Below, one piece after another: positions 1 through 7,508 of a DNA stretch of 64,000 bases. The stretch is taken from the NCBI RefSeq assembly GCF_012396015.1, contig NZ_JAAXOQ010000007.1, forward strand, positions 62,001-126,000, read 5' to 3'. The notes under the pieces were generated by a model. That model was given only the letters and a program-made list of their open reading frames with translations. It made no database searches and was not told the origin of the DNA. Each line of letters starts with the position of its first letter. Within the stretch, counting starts at the first letter, position 1. Source of the DNA: Tsukamurella spumae. Its GTDB lineage: Bacteria; Actinomycetota; Actinomycetes; Mycobacteriales; Mycobacteriaceae. The translations under genes and the position numbers were made by a program.

Positions 1-1
1 C

Positions 2-541
2 CAGACCGACGACCTGGCCGTCATCGCCCTGTACGAGGAGCAGGTGGTCGCCGTCGTTCCACAGGAGCACCACGCCACCGCGGCCGACGAACTGACGACC
101 GCCGACCTCGACGGTGAGCCCACCATCGCGCCGCGCGACGACGCGCTGCACTGGGACGATGCCCCCGGCGCACCGATCGAGCACCGGCCCGAGACCACCG
201 CGGACGCCGTCGAACTCGTCGCGGCCGGGCTGGGCGTACTGATCGCGCCGCAGTCACTGGCGCGCCTGCATCACCGCAAGGACCTGACCTACCGGCCCAT
301 CACGGACGCCCCGCCCTCCCCCGTCGTGCTGGCCTTCCCCTCCGGGGAACAGTCCGACGCGGTCGCGGAGTTCATCGGGGTCGTCCGCGGCAGGAAGGCC
401 GGTTCCTCACGGGGACAGGCGGAACCGGCCCCCAAACGCACCGCGCGGGAGAAGACTCTGGCCAAGCAGGCGGCGCGCGCAGCCGCCGGGAAGAAGTCGA
501 CGGGGTCGAAGGGCAAGCCCGGCAAACGAACCCGCCGCTGA
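2..541 (+). CDS. LysR-family regulator, C-terminal part (5' end outside window)
   Basis: The frame is open from base 2, so the protein starts upstream of the window and only about 179 C-terminal residues are visible. The visible part reads as the LysR effector-binding domain: a segment ending in VVAVVPQEHH, then an AVELVAAGLGVLIAPQSLAR stretch typical of the second lobe. A basic tail of about 50 residues rich in Lys, Arg and Ala follows (KKSTGSKGKPGKRTRR), which is unusual for LysR proteins and may add nonspecific DNA affinity. The DNA-binding helix-turn-helix is not in the window, so the family call rests on the effector domain only. It converges on the isochorismatase-like gene with one base between the two stops. 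Confidence 0.72.
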   Translation, partial: QTDDLAVIALYEEQVVAVVPQEHHATAADELTTADLDGEPTIAPRDDALHWDDAPGAPIEHRPETTADAVELVAAGLGVLIAPQSLARLHHRKDLTYRPITDAPPSPVVLAFPSGEQSDAVAEFIGVVRGRKAGSSRGQAEPAPKRTAREKTLAKQAARAAAGKKSTGSKGKPGKRTRR

Positions 542-542
542 C

Positions 543-1112
543 TCAGCCCAGGGCCTCGACCCACTCGTCGACGGTGATCACCTCGGCCTGCCGCGGGAAC
601 ACCTTGCGCATGAGCACCCGGTGCACCTCCGGGTCATGGTCGGCGCAGGCGTCGAACAACACCGTCAGTCCGTAGTCCAGATCCCCGGCGTAGCGGACCG
701 TCGAGAGCACGACGCCGCTGGTCGAGATCCCCGCCAGCACCAGGTGATCGGCCTGCAGGCCGCGCAGCACCACGTCGAGGTCGCTACCGCTGAAGGCGCC
801 GAACCGTCGCTTGATCACCACCGGCTCCCCCGGCAGCGGCGCCACCTCGGGGACGATCGCCGTGAGCGGCGACACCTCCGTCATGGAGTCGCCGCCCTCG
901 CGGATCATCGCGAACGCCCGGTTGGTCGGCGGGATCTCGGGATAGTCGGGCCGGAAGGCGACCCGCACGTGGACCACCGGGACTCCCCGGTCCCGCGCGG
1001 CGGACAGGGCCTGCGCGGCGGCCGCGAGCGCCCTCCGCCCGGCACGCTCGGCACCGTCGACGATGCCCTTCTGGAAGTCCATGAGCACGAGGACGGAGCG
1101 CCGGTTCACCAT
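543..1112 (-). CDS. Isochorismatase-family hydrolase lacking the catalytic Cys
   Basis: The 189-residue protein has the isochorismatase/nicotinamidase fold signature. VLVLMDFQKG at the N-terminus carries the catalytic Asp and VIKRRFGAF carries the catalytic Lys. The third member of the triad, Cys in the usual TDVCV motif, is missing: the equivalent segment reads TSGVVLST, with Val at the Cys position. Family members without this Cys exist (isochorismatase proper, which hydrolyses a vinyl ether), while amidases of the family need it. A nicotinamidase-like amidase role is therefore unlikely. The ATG lies 16 bases from the stop of the upstream Uma2 gene, so the two are probably co-transcribed. 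The substrate is unknown. Confidence 0.8.
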   Translation of the reverse strand: MVNRRSVLVLMDFQKGIVDGAERAGRRALAAAAQALSAARDRGVPVVHVRVAFRPDYPEIPPTNRAFAMIREGGDSMTEVSPLTAIVPEVAPLPGEPVVIKRRFGAFSGSDLDVVLRGLQADHLVLAGISTSGVVLSTVRYAGDLDYGLTVLFDACADHDPEVHRVLMRKVFPRQAEVITVDEWVEALG

Positions 1113-1128
1113 GCCCCAAGGCTAGCGC

Positions 1129-1668
1129 TCAGCGCAGCGCGCCGAGGTCGACGGTGACCGGGAACGGCACTGCCGCGCCGAACACACCGGTGCACGAGGC
1201 GGATTCGTAGGCCCCATCGACCAGGGCGAGGGCCTCGAGCCGGACCTCGTCACCGTCGAGATCGACGATCCAGTAGTGCGCGATACCCGCCTCGGCGTAT
1301 TCGTGCCGCTTCATCACCAGGTCGGTGCGCCGCGTGCCCGGCGAGAGCACCTCGACGGCGAGCACCACGTCCGTGGCGAAGATCCTGGTCGAGGTCCCGG
1401 CGCGGACGACGACCACGTCGGGGGCGCGCACCGTGGCCGGCGTGCGTGCATCGAGCACCACATCCACCTCCGGGTAGACGTCGAACTCCTCCGTAGCGGC
1501 GGCGTCCAGAGCCGCCGCGATCCGCAGCCCAGCACGTTGATGGGCGGGTACCGGCTTCGGCGACACGATCAGGACCCCCTCCTGAAGCTCCGCGTGCGAC
1601 GTCGAGTCCTCCCCCAAGGCGTCCCACTCCTCCAACGAGAGGAGGTGCGGGCGGGTCGCAGCGGTCAT
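1129..1668 (-). CDS. Uma2-family (DUF820) putative restriction-like endonuclease
   Basis: This 179-residue protein matches the Uma2/DUF820 family, a PD-(D/E)XK-fold group common in actinobacteria and cyanobacteria. Visible core elements are an N-terminal HAELQEGVLIVSPKP segment, a RAPDVVVV strand with the conserved Asp, then LAVEVLSPGTRRTDLVMKRH, where the Glu and a following Lys form the nuclease-like active site, and a YAEAGIAHYWIVD segment. The biological role of the family is poorly defined. The gene starts with ATG, 29 bases after the oxyR stop, and could be read from the oxyR transcript. Family assignment is secure; function is not. Confidence 0.85.
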   Translation of the reverse strand: MTAATRPHLLSLEEWDALGEDSTSHAELQEGVLIVSPKPVPAHQRAGLRIAAALDAAATEEFDVYPEVDVVLDARTPATVRAPDVVVVRAGTSTRIFATDVVLAVEVLSPGTRRTDLVMKRHEYAEAGIAHYWIVDLDGDEVRLEALALVDGAYESASCTGVFGAAVPFPVTVDLGALR

Positions 1669-1697
1669 GGTCCGATCCTACGCCCAGACGTATGAGG

Positions 1698-2618
1698 TCA
1701 CAGGTCGGATTCCGCGGCCGAGCGGGCGATCTCGGCGAGCCGCGTGAAGCCCTCGGTCTTGGCGCTGGAGGCCCGGTAGGCGAGGCCGATGCGCCGCCCC
1801 GGCGCCGGCGCGGCGAACCGTGCGACGGCCAGATCCGTTCCCCGCAGCTCGACGGTGACCGCGGGCTCCGGCAGCAGGGTGACGCCCAGGCCGCCGGACA
1901 CGCACTGCACGATCGTCGCCAGCGACGCGGCCCGGGTATCGCCCATGACGCCGACGCCGGACTCGGCCTGCCGGCACAGGTCGAGCGCCTGATCGCGCAG
2001 GCAGTGCCCCTCGTCGAGCAGTAGCAGCGGGAGGCCGGAGAGGTCGTCGGCCGTGAGATCGTCGCGGCCCGCGAGCGGATGCCCGGGCGGCACGACGAGG
2101 ACGAACTCCTCGTCGTAGAGGGGGATCTCGGCGATCGACGCACTGTGCACGGGGAGCGCCACCACGGCCACATCGATGCGCCCGGACCGCAGCGCGTCCA
2201 GCAGCCGGGCCGTCTGATCCTCGACGACGGTGACCGCCAACTCGTCGGTCTCCGCGCGCAACCGGGGCAGCAGGCGCGGCAGACGGTAGGGCGCCACCGT
2301 CGGGATCATGCCGATGCGCAGCGTGCCGCGCAGTTCCCCGGTGAGCCCCGCCGCCGAGCTCACCAACTCCGCGGCGGAGGAGACGATCCCGGAGGCCTGC
2401 TCCAGCAGTGCCATGCCGGCCTCGGTGATGAGCACCTTGCGGGTACTGCGCTCGACCAGCTGCACCCCGAGACCCGCCTCCAGCGAGGCCAGCGCCTGCG
2501 ACAGCGAGGGCTGGCTCACGCCCAGCGAGGTGGCAGCCGTACCGAAATGGCGCGAGCGCGCCACCGCGACGAAGGCGCGCAGCTGCGCGAGGGTCGGCTG
2601 ATACGGATGATCGGACAT
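1698..2618 (-). CDS. oxyR: OxyR, peroxide-sensing LysR-type regulator
   Basis: The 306-residue protein has an N-terminal LysR helix-turn-helix (TLAQLRAFVAVARSRHFGTA) followed by an effector domain. The redox pair typical of OxyR is present: Cys206 and Cys215 in DEGHCLRDQALDLC, the spacing used for disulfide sensing of hydrogen peroxide. I chose the ATG at 2618 rather than an upstream in-frame start because the LysR domain begins directly after it and a -10 hexamer TAGACT (2626-2631) lies 7 bases upstream, which predicts a leaderless mRNA. The gene lies 63 bases downstream of an AhpD-like gene on the same strand, consistent with a peroxide-defence neighbourhood. No ahpC or katG is visible. Confidence 0.9.
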   Translation of the reverse strand: MSDHPYQPTLAQLRAFVAVARSRHFGTAATSLGVSQPSLSQALASLEAGLGVQLVERSTRKVLITEAGMALLEQASGIVSSAAELVSSAAGLTGELRGTLRIGMIPTVAPYRLPRLLPRLRAETDELAVTVVEDQTARLLDALRSGRIDVAVVALPVHSASIAEIPLYDEEFVLVVPPGHPLAGRDDLTADDLSGLPLLLLDEGHCLRDQALDLCRQAESGVGVMGDTRAASLATIVQCVSGGLGVTLLPEPAVTVELRGTDLAVARFAAPAPGRRIGLAYRASSAKTEGFTRLAEIARSAAESDL

Positions 2619-2625
2619 ACCTATC

Positions 2626-2631
2626 AGTCTA
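2626..2631 (-). promoter_or_regulatory. Putative oxyR -10 element
   Basis: On the minus strand this reads TAGACT, matching the actinobacterial TANNNT consensus. Seven bases separate it from the oxyR ATG, so transcription would begin at or next to the start codon. I see no convincing -35 hexamer. Confidence 0.4.
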
Positions 2632-2681
2632 CGTCTATCCATCGCCTTTGCCTTCACGCCCGGCGCAGCGGCGCCCTGACG

Positions 2682-3140
2682 TCACGGCCGCCAGGCGCCC
2701 GCCTGCTGGCGGGTCGCGTGGTTGAGCCGGTTCCAGAGGTTGATCTGTCCGATCGCGAGCACGAGACCCGCGAGCTGGGCGGCGTCGAACTCGTCGGCCG
2801 CGGCCTCCCAGAGCGCGTCCGAGACCGCCTCGGGCGCCCCCGCGAGCGCCGTGAGCTCCTCGGTCATCGCCAGCGCGATCCGCTCGGCGTCCGAGAAGTA
2901 CGGCGTGTGCCGCCACGCGCCGACGGCGAACAGCTTGTCGTCCGAGGCGCCGTGCTTGCGCGCCGTGCGCCAGTGCCCGTCGAGGCAGGTGCTGCAGCCG
3001 TTGAGCTGGCTGGCCCGCATGTTGACCAGCTCCAGCAGCTCGGGAGACAGCCCCGTGTCGGCCACCACGGCGCCCAGCTTCATCAGCGCGTCCATCGCTC
3101 CGGGCAGTGCCATCGCGGGGTTCGTCATCCGTGCGGTCAT
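2682..3140 (-). CDS. Carboxymuconolactone decarboxylase / AhpD-like peroxidase-related protein
   Basis: This 152-residue protein belongs to the AhpD/CMD family. The redox motif is NGCSTCLDGH, with Cys49 and Cys52 and the conserved His56; in AhpD these residues reduce a partner peroxiredoxin or hydroperoxide. It is divergent from an ECF sigma factor gene, an arrangement well known for ECF41-type sigma factors, whose usual target is an adjacent gene of this kind. A perfect ECF41-type promoter (3193-3219) lies upstream, followed by a 16-bp palindrome in the leader. The ribosome site AAGGAG is 7-8 bases before the ATG. The physiological substrate is unknown. Confidence 0.88.
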   Translation of the reverse strand: MTARMTNPAMALPGAMDALMKLGAVVADTGLSPELLELVNMRASQLNGCSTCLDGHWRTARKHGASDDKLFAVGAWRHTPYFSDAERIALAMTEELTALAGAPEAVSDALWEAAADEFDAAQLAGLVLAIGQINLWNRLNHATRQQAGAWRP

Positions 3141-3166
3141 GATGTTCTCCTTCGGTCCGTCACAAT

Positions 3167-3182
3167 CGGGGCGATCGCCCCG
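3167..3182. repeat. Perfect 16-bp palindrome in the AhpD-like gene leader
   Basis: The sequence CGGGGCGATCGCCCCG is fully self-complementary. It lies between the predicted ECF promoter and the start codon of the AhpD-like gene, within the predicted 5' leader. It may be an operator for a dimeric regulator or form an mRNA hairpin; nothing in the sequence distinguishes these. Confidence 0.6.
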
Positions 3183-3192
3183 TCATCCCTCT

Positions 3193-3219
3193 GACGAATC
3201 GACCACGAAGGATGTGACA
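3193..3219 (-). promoter_or_regulatory. ECF41-type promoter (TGTCACA-N16-CGTC) for the AhpD-like gene
   Basis: On the minus strand TGTCACA (3213-3219) is followed by exactly 16 bases and then CGTC (3193-3196). This matches the promoter described for ECF41 sigma factors, whose genes sit next to their target. The -35 element overlaps the start region of the sigma gene. Transcription would start near 3185, giving a leader of about 45 bases that carries the palindrome at 3167-3182. Confidence 0.75.
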
Positions 3220-3220
3220 G

Positions 3221-4039
3221 ATGGACGCCGACGACTTCGAAACCGCACGGCCGAGGCTCCTGGCGGTGGCCACCCGGATGCTCGGCTCGGCAGCCGACGC
3301 CGAGGACGCCGTGCAGGAGGCGTGGCTCCGGACCGACCGCGCCGAGGGCACCGTCGACAATCCGACCGCATGGCTGACCACCGTGGTCTCCCGGATCTGC
3401 CTCGACCGCCTGCGGGCCCGGCGCGACACGGCGCCGCTCGACGACGTGGAGCCGGCGGATCCCGCGCCGGGCCCCGACACACAGGCGGAGCTCGCGGAGT
3501 CCGTCGGCGCCGCCCTGGGCGCCGTCCTCGACGACCTCGCTCCCGCCGAGCGGGTCGCCTTCGTCCTGCACGACGTGTTCGCCGTGCCCTTCGACGATGT
3601 CGCGGCGATTCTCCGCAAGAGCCCGGCGGGAACCCGTCAGCTGGCCAGCCGAGCGCGCCGCCGGGTGGCCGGCGCACCCCGGCCCGACGCCGCCCGCGCC
3701 GACGCCATCCGCGCCTTCCTCGCGGCCTCGCGCGACGGGGACTTCACCGCGCTCGTCGACCTGTTGGACCCGGACGCCGTGTTCCGGACGCACGCCGACG
3801 ACGCTCCCTCGACGGTGCTGTCGGGCGCGCCCGCGATCGCCGAGGCCTTCCTGTTCAAGGCGAAGACGGCGCTGGTCGCGCTGGTGGACGGCCTGCTCGG
3901 GTACACCGTGCGGCTGCCCGGCGCGCCCGGCTACCTCCTGCTCGGCGACGTGACCTTCAGCCCTGACGGCCGCATCGCCGCCCTCGACGTCACGCTGCGC
4001 GCCGACGAGGTGGCGGGCAGCGAGGTCGTCCCACTCTGA
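3221..4039 (+). CDS. ECF RNA polymerase sigma factor with SnoaL-like C-terminal domain (SigJ/ECF41 type)
   Basis: The 272-residue protein has sigma region 2 at the N-terminus (LGSAADAEDAVQEAWLR), region 4 around residues 110-150 (LAPAERVAFVLHDVFAVPFD, then a helix-turn-helix ending in RARRR) and an extra C-terminal domain of about 110 residues of the SnoaL/NTF2 type. This layout is that of SigJ and the ECF41-like group, where the extra domain replaces a separate anti-sigma factor. The group's WLPEP linker and DGGG motifs are not recognisable here, so the subgroup is inferred from architecture, from the divergent AhpD-like neighbour and from the ECF41-type promoter between them. The start ATG is 2 bases after the promoter's -35 element. 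Confidence 0.85.
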   Translation: MDADDFETARPRLLAVATRMLGSAADAEDAVQEAWLRTDRAEGTVDNPTAWLTTVVSRICLDRLRARRDTAPLDDVEPADPAPGPDTQAELAESVGAALGAVLDDLAPAERVAFVLHDVFAVPFDDVAAILRKSPAGTRQLASRARRRVAGAPRPDAARADAIRAFLAASRDGDFTALVDLLDPDAVFRTHADDAPSTVLSGAPAIAEAFLFKAKTALVALVDGLLGYTVRLPGAPGYLLLGDVTFSPDGRIAALDVTLRADEVAGSEVVPL

Positions 4040-4047
4040 CCCGCAGA

Positions 4048-4088
4048 CGACGGTGCCCGCCCCCGAAGGCCGGGGACGGGCACCGTCG
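4048..4088. terminator. Bidirectional terminator hairpin built from GACGGTGC / GCACCGTC
   Basis: Two 18-base arms (4048-4065 and 4071-4088) pair with a single mismatch around the loop AAGGC. The hairpin lies between the convergent sigma factor gene and the symporter gene and can serve both. Its arms begin with the octamer GACGGTGC and its complement, which recur across the window. Confidence 0.75.
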
Positions 4089-4100
4089 AACGCGTGGGAT

Positions 4101-5771
4101 CTAGTGGTCGATCGCCTTCTCGACGCCGACACCGGTGAGCGAGCGCACCTCCATCTCGACCGCCTTTTCCGCCAGATCGGCGTCGGGCTTGCCGATCAGC
4201 GTGCCGATGATCGCGAGGCCGAAGCCGATCGGAATGGAGATCAGGCCCGGGTTCTCCAGCGGGAACCAATGGAAGTCCAGCGACTTGAACATCGACGTGG
4301 ACTTACCCGAGACGGCCGGGGAGAAGATGATCAGGACGATGGCCGAGATCAGGCCGCCGTACATCGAGAGCACCGCCCCAGTCGTGTTGAACCTCCGCCA
4401 GAACAGCGAGAAGATGATGGTCGGCAGGTTGGCCGATGCCGCAACGGCGAACGCGAGCGCCACGAGGAAGGCGATGTTCTGCCCCATCGCGCCGATGCCC
4501 AGGATGATCGACGCGATACCGATGACGACCACCGTGATGCGCGAGACGCGCACCTGCGCCTCCTCGGATGCCTTGCCGCGCTTGATGACACCGTTGTAGA
4601 TGTCGTGCGCAAGGCTCGCGGACGCCGTGATCGCGAGGCCGGCGACGACCGCGAGGATGGTCGCGAACGCGACCGCCGAGATGACCGCCATCAAGATGGT
4701 GCCGCCGAGCGAGAACGCCAGCAGCGGAGCGGCCGAGTTCACCCCGCCCGGAGCCTTGGCGATGACATCGGCGCCGACGTAGGCCGCAGCGCCGAAGCCC
4801 AGCACCAGCGTGAAGATGTAGAACGCGCCGATCAGGCCGATCGCCCAGGTGACCGAGCGGCGCGCCTCCTTCGCGGTGGGGACGGTGTAGAAGCGCATGA
4901 GCACGTGCGGCAGGCCGGCGGTACCCAGGACGAGCGCGAGCGCCAGCGAGAGGAAGTCCAACTTGGTGGTCTCGTTCTTGCCGTACTTGAGGCCCGGCTC
5001 GATGATCTTCTCGCCCACGACCTCCTTCGCACCGGTCTTGGCATTGGTGACCGTGCCGTCCATCGCCTTCTGCAGCAGATCGGAGAAGTTGCCCTTCACC
5101 GCCGCCAGCACCATGAGTGTCATCAGCAGTGCGCCACCGACGAGCAGGACGGCCTTGACCATCTGCACATAGGTGGTGCCCTTCATGCCGCCCACCAGGA
5201 CGTAGACGATCATCAACACGCCGACCACCGCGACCACGATCGCCTGGCCGGTGTGCCCCTTGATGTTGAGCAGCAGCGCGACGAGGCCACCCGCGCCCGC
5301 CATCTGGGCGATCAGGTAGAACAGCGACACCGTCAGCGTCGCGAGGGCGGCGGCCATCCGGACCGGGCGCTGCTTGAGCCGGAAGCTCAGGACATCGGCC
5401 ATGGTGAACTTGCCGACATTGCGCAGCCGCTCGGCGACCAGCAGCAGGGCCACGAGCCACGCCACGAGGAAGCCGATCGAGTAGAGGAAGCCGTCGTAGC
5501 CCTGTACGGCGATGGCGCCGCAGATGCCGAGGAAGCTGGCGGCCGAGAGGTAGTCGCCCGCGATGGCGAAGCCGTTCTGCGGGCCGGTGAACGTGGCGCC
5601 GCCGGTGTAGAAGTCGGTGGCCTTCTGGGTGGTCCGGCTGGCACGGATCACCAGGCCCATGGTGAGGCCGATGAACAGGAGGAAGATGACGATGTTGAGC
5701 GTGGTCGAGCCGACCTGCTCGCCCACCTGGATCGTCCGGGGATCGAACGAGAACGCGCGGATGTCGGTCAC
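4101..5771 (-). CDS. Sodium:solute symporter, acetate/monocarboxylate (ActP/MctC) type
   Basis: The 556-residue polytopic membrane protein belongs to the solute:sodium symporter family. Recognisable segments are FYTGGATFTGPQNGFAIAGD and YLSAASFLGICG near the N-terminus, typical of ActP and MctC carriers of acetate, propionate and pyruvate, followed by about a dozen hydrophobic helices. It overlaps the upstream DUF485 gene by 4 bases (ATGA), which indicates translational coupling; a small DUF485 membrane protein is the usual partner of these carriers. The transported acid cannot be told from sequence alone. Confidence 0.85.
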   Translation of the reverse strand: MTDIRAFSFDPRTIQVGEQVGSTTLNIVIFLLFIGLTMGLVIRASRTTQKATDFYTGGATFTGPQNGFAIAGDYLSAASFLGICGAIAVQGYDGFLYSIGFLVAWLVALLLVAERLRNVGKFTMADVLSFRLKQRPVRMAAALATLTVSLFYLIAQMAGAGGLVALLLNIKGHTGQAIVVAVVGVLMIVYVLVGGMKGTTYVQMVKAVLLVGGALLMTLMVLAAVKGNFSDLLQKAMDGTVTNAKTGAKEVVGEKIIEPGLKYGKNETTKLDFLSLALALVLGTAGLPHVLMRFYTVPTAKEARRSVTWAIGLIGAFYIFTLVLGFGAAAYVGADVIAKAPGGVNSAAPLLAFSLGGTILMAVISAVAFATILAVVAGLAITASASLAHDIYNGVIKRGKASEEAQVRVSRITVVVIGIASIILGIGAMGQNIAFLVALAFAVAASANLPTIIFSLFWRRFNTTGAVLSMYGGLISAIVLIIFSPAVSGKSTSMFKSLDFHWFPLENPGLISIPIGFGLAIIGTLIGKPDADLAEKAVEMEVRSLTGVGVEKAIDH

Positions 5772-6160
5772 TTCGGCTCCCCCTTGCCCAGCGCGACGTC
5801 GCCGCCGTCACCCTTGAGTTCCGCTTCGATACTCTCGCGGAGATCCGTCGCCATCGGATCGATCGTGTTGTTCGCGAACCGCACGTACGCCCAGGTGATG
5901 GCGAACGTGCTGACGAACTGGCCGAGGCCCAGCACGAGCGCGACATTGATGTTGCCGAACAGACGCTGGCTCATGAAGTCATGCGCGTAGGTGGCGAGCA
6001 GCACGTACAGGAGGTACCAGAGCAGGAAGGCAACGGAGATCGGGATCACGAACGACGCCAGCCTACGGCGGAGTTCGTGGAATTCCTTACTGTCGTAGGC
6101 GCGCTGATAGACCGCGGCCGTTTCCTCTTCGTTCACGAGCGGAAGTGTGTCACGGACCAC
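5768..6160 (-). CDS. DUF485 small membrane protein, symporter partner
   Basis: This is a protein of up to 130 residues with two transmembrane helices (around FVIPISVAFLLWYLLYVLLA and VALVLGLGQFVSTFAITWAY) and a cytosolic N-terminal segment YDSKEFHELRRRLASF, the hallmark of DUF485. Genes of this family precede ActP-type symporters, as here. The first possible start is GTG at 6160; a second in-frame GTG at 6136 would remove 8 residues. Neither has a clear ribosome site, so the start is uncertain. Confidence 0.85.
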   Translation of the reverse strand: MVRDTLPLVNEEETAAVYQRAYDSKEFHELRRRLASFVIPISVAFLLWYLLYVLLATYAHDFMSQRLFGNINVALVLGLGQFVSTFAITWAYVRFANNTIDPMATDLRESIEAELKGDGGDVALGKGEPK

Positions 6161-6236
6161 ACGCGCGAGGGGTTTGAATCGTCAACAAACCGCAATGCAA
6201 CCCCCTGCAACCCGCCATCGGCGGACCACCGCTTCG

Positions 6237-7496
6237 TCAGGCGTCGAGCGCCCTGCGCGTCGCGGCGGCGATCTCGGCGACCTGCTCGTCGGTGGTGACG
6301 AACGGGGGCGAGTACTGGAGCGTGCCGAGCCCGGCCGCGCGTCCCGACACACCTTGGGCACGAAGCTTCTTCACCATCGCCATCGCCTCGGCGGGCTCGT
6401 GCAACTGCACCCCCGCTACCGCGCCGACGCCGCCGCGGACCTGCTTGACCTTCGGATGATCGGCCAGCGCCGAGAGCTCCCGGAGCAACGTGTCCTGCAG
6501 CCGCAGCGCCTCGGCCACGAGGTTCTCCCGCTCCATGATGTCGAGGACCGCCATCGAAGCGGCCGCGGCGGCCGCGTGCCCGCCGTAGGTGTACCCGTGG
6601 CGCCACCACACCCCACCGGCGTAGAAGGGCTCCGCGACGTGCGGAGCGACGAACAGCGCACCCATCGGAATGTAACCGCTGGTGAGTCCCTTCGCGGTGG
6701 TCATCAGGTCCGGCTGCAGGTCGAACCGGCTCGATGCGAACCACGCGCCGCCGATGCGACCGAAGCCCGTGATCACCTCGTCGGCGATGAACAGCACGTC
6801 GTGCTCGCGGCAGATGTCACGGACCTCCCGCAGGTAGCCCTCCGGCGGCGGGAGCAGGCCACCCGCGCCGATCACCGGCTCTGCGACGAAGGCCGCGATC
6901 GTGTCCGCACCCACTCGCTCGATGAGCCCGAGCAGTGCCTTCGCGTCGTCCCACGCGATCGTGGCGGTGTCGTCGAACAGCACGCCGCCGTAGCCCTCGG
7001 CGTTCACCGGGATGCCGCCGAGTGAGGTGCCTCCGACGTGCATGCCGTGATAGGCGTTCGACCGTCCTACGATGAGCTTCTTCTCGGGCCTGCCCTCCTC
7101 CTGCCAGTAGCGTCGGGCGAGCTTGATCGCCGAGTCCACCGAGTCGGAGCCGCCGGAGGTGAAGAAGACCTTGCTGTCCGGCACGGGCGCGATGCCCTGC
7201 AGGCGGTCGGCCAGCGCCACCGTCGTGTCCGTGGCGGCGTCGCCGAAGCCGGTCACGTGCGCGACCTTGAGCAACTGATCACGCACCGCGTCGGCCACCT
7301 CGGCGCGGCCGTGACCGATGTTGGCGAACCACAGCCCCGCCGTCGCGTCGAGGTAGCGATTGCCGTCGGCGTCGAAGACGTACGGGCCGTCGCCGCGGGC
7401 GAAGACGAAGGCGCCGTCGCGCTGTACGGCGCCCATGTCGGCGAAGCCGTGCCAGAGTGCCGATGAGGTCGTGGGTCGCTGTCCGCTCATAGGCAT
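6237..7496 (-). CDS. Class III (omega) aminotransferase, PLP-dependent
   Basis: The 419-residue enzyme has the class III aminotransferase signature. These are GLWFANIGHGR near the N-terminus, SGGSDSVDSAIKLAR for phosphate binding, LFIADEVITGFGR with the PLP-contacting Asp, and TTAKGLTSGYIPMGA with the Schiff-base Lys. Family members transfer amino groups from omega-amino acids or polyamines to pyruvate or 2-oxoglutarate; the substrate here is not evident. Two ATG codons (7496 and 7490) are possible starts. The gene is divergent from hrpA with only 12 bases between the start codons, so the promoters overlap. Confidence 0.85.
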   Translation of the reverse strand: MPMSGQRPTTSSALWHGFADMGAVQRDGAFVFARGDGPYVFDADGNRYLDATAGLWFANIGHGRAEVADAVRDQLLKVAHVTGFGDAATDTTVALADRLQGIAPVPDSKVFFTSGGSDSVDSAIKLARRYWQEEGRPEKKLIVGRSNAYHGMHVGGTSLGGIPVNAEGYGGVLFDDTATIAWDDAKALLGLIERVGADTIAAFVAEPVIGAGGLLPPPEGYLREVRDICREHDVLFIADEVITGFGRIGGAWFASSRFDLQPDLMTTAKGLTSGYIPMGALFVAPHVAEPFYAGGVWWRHGYTYGGHAAAAAASMAVLDIMERENLVAEALRLQDTLLRELSALADHPKVKQVRGGVGAVAGVQLHEPAEAMAMVKKLRAQGVSGRAAGLGTLQYSPPFVTTDEQVAEIAAATRRALDA

Positions 7497-7501
7497 AAAC
7501 T
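7496..7501 (+). promoter_or_regulatory. Putative hrpA -10 element (leaderless start)
   Basis: TAAACT matches TANNNT and lies 7 bases before the hrpA ATG, predicting a leaderless transcript. It overlaps the first codon of the divergent aminotransferase gene. Confidence 0.45.
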
Positions 7502-7508
7502 AGAGCAA

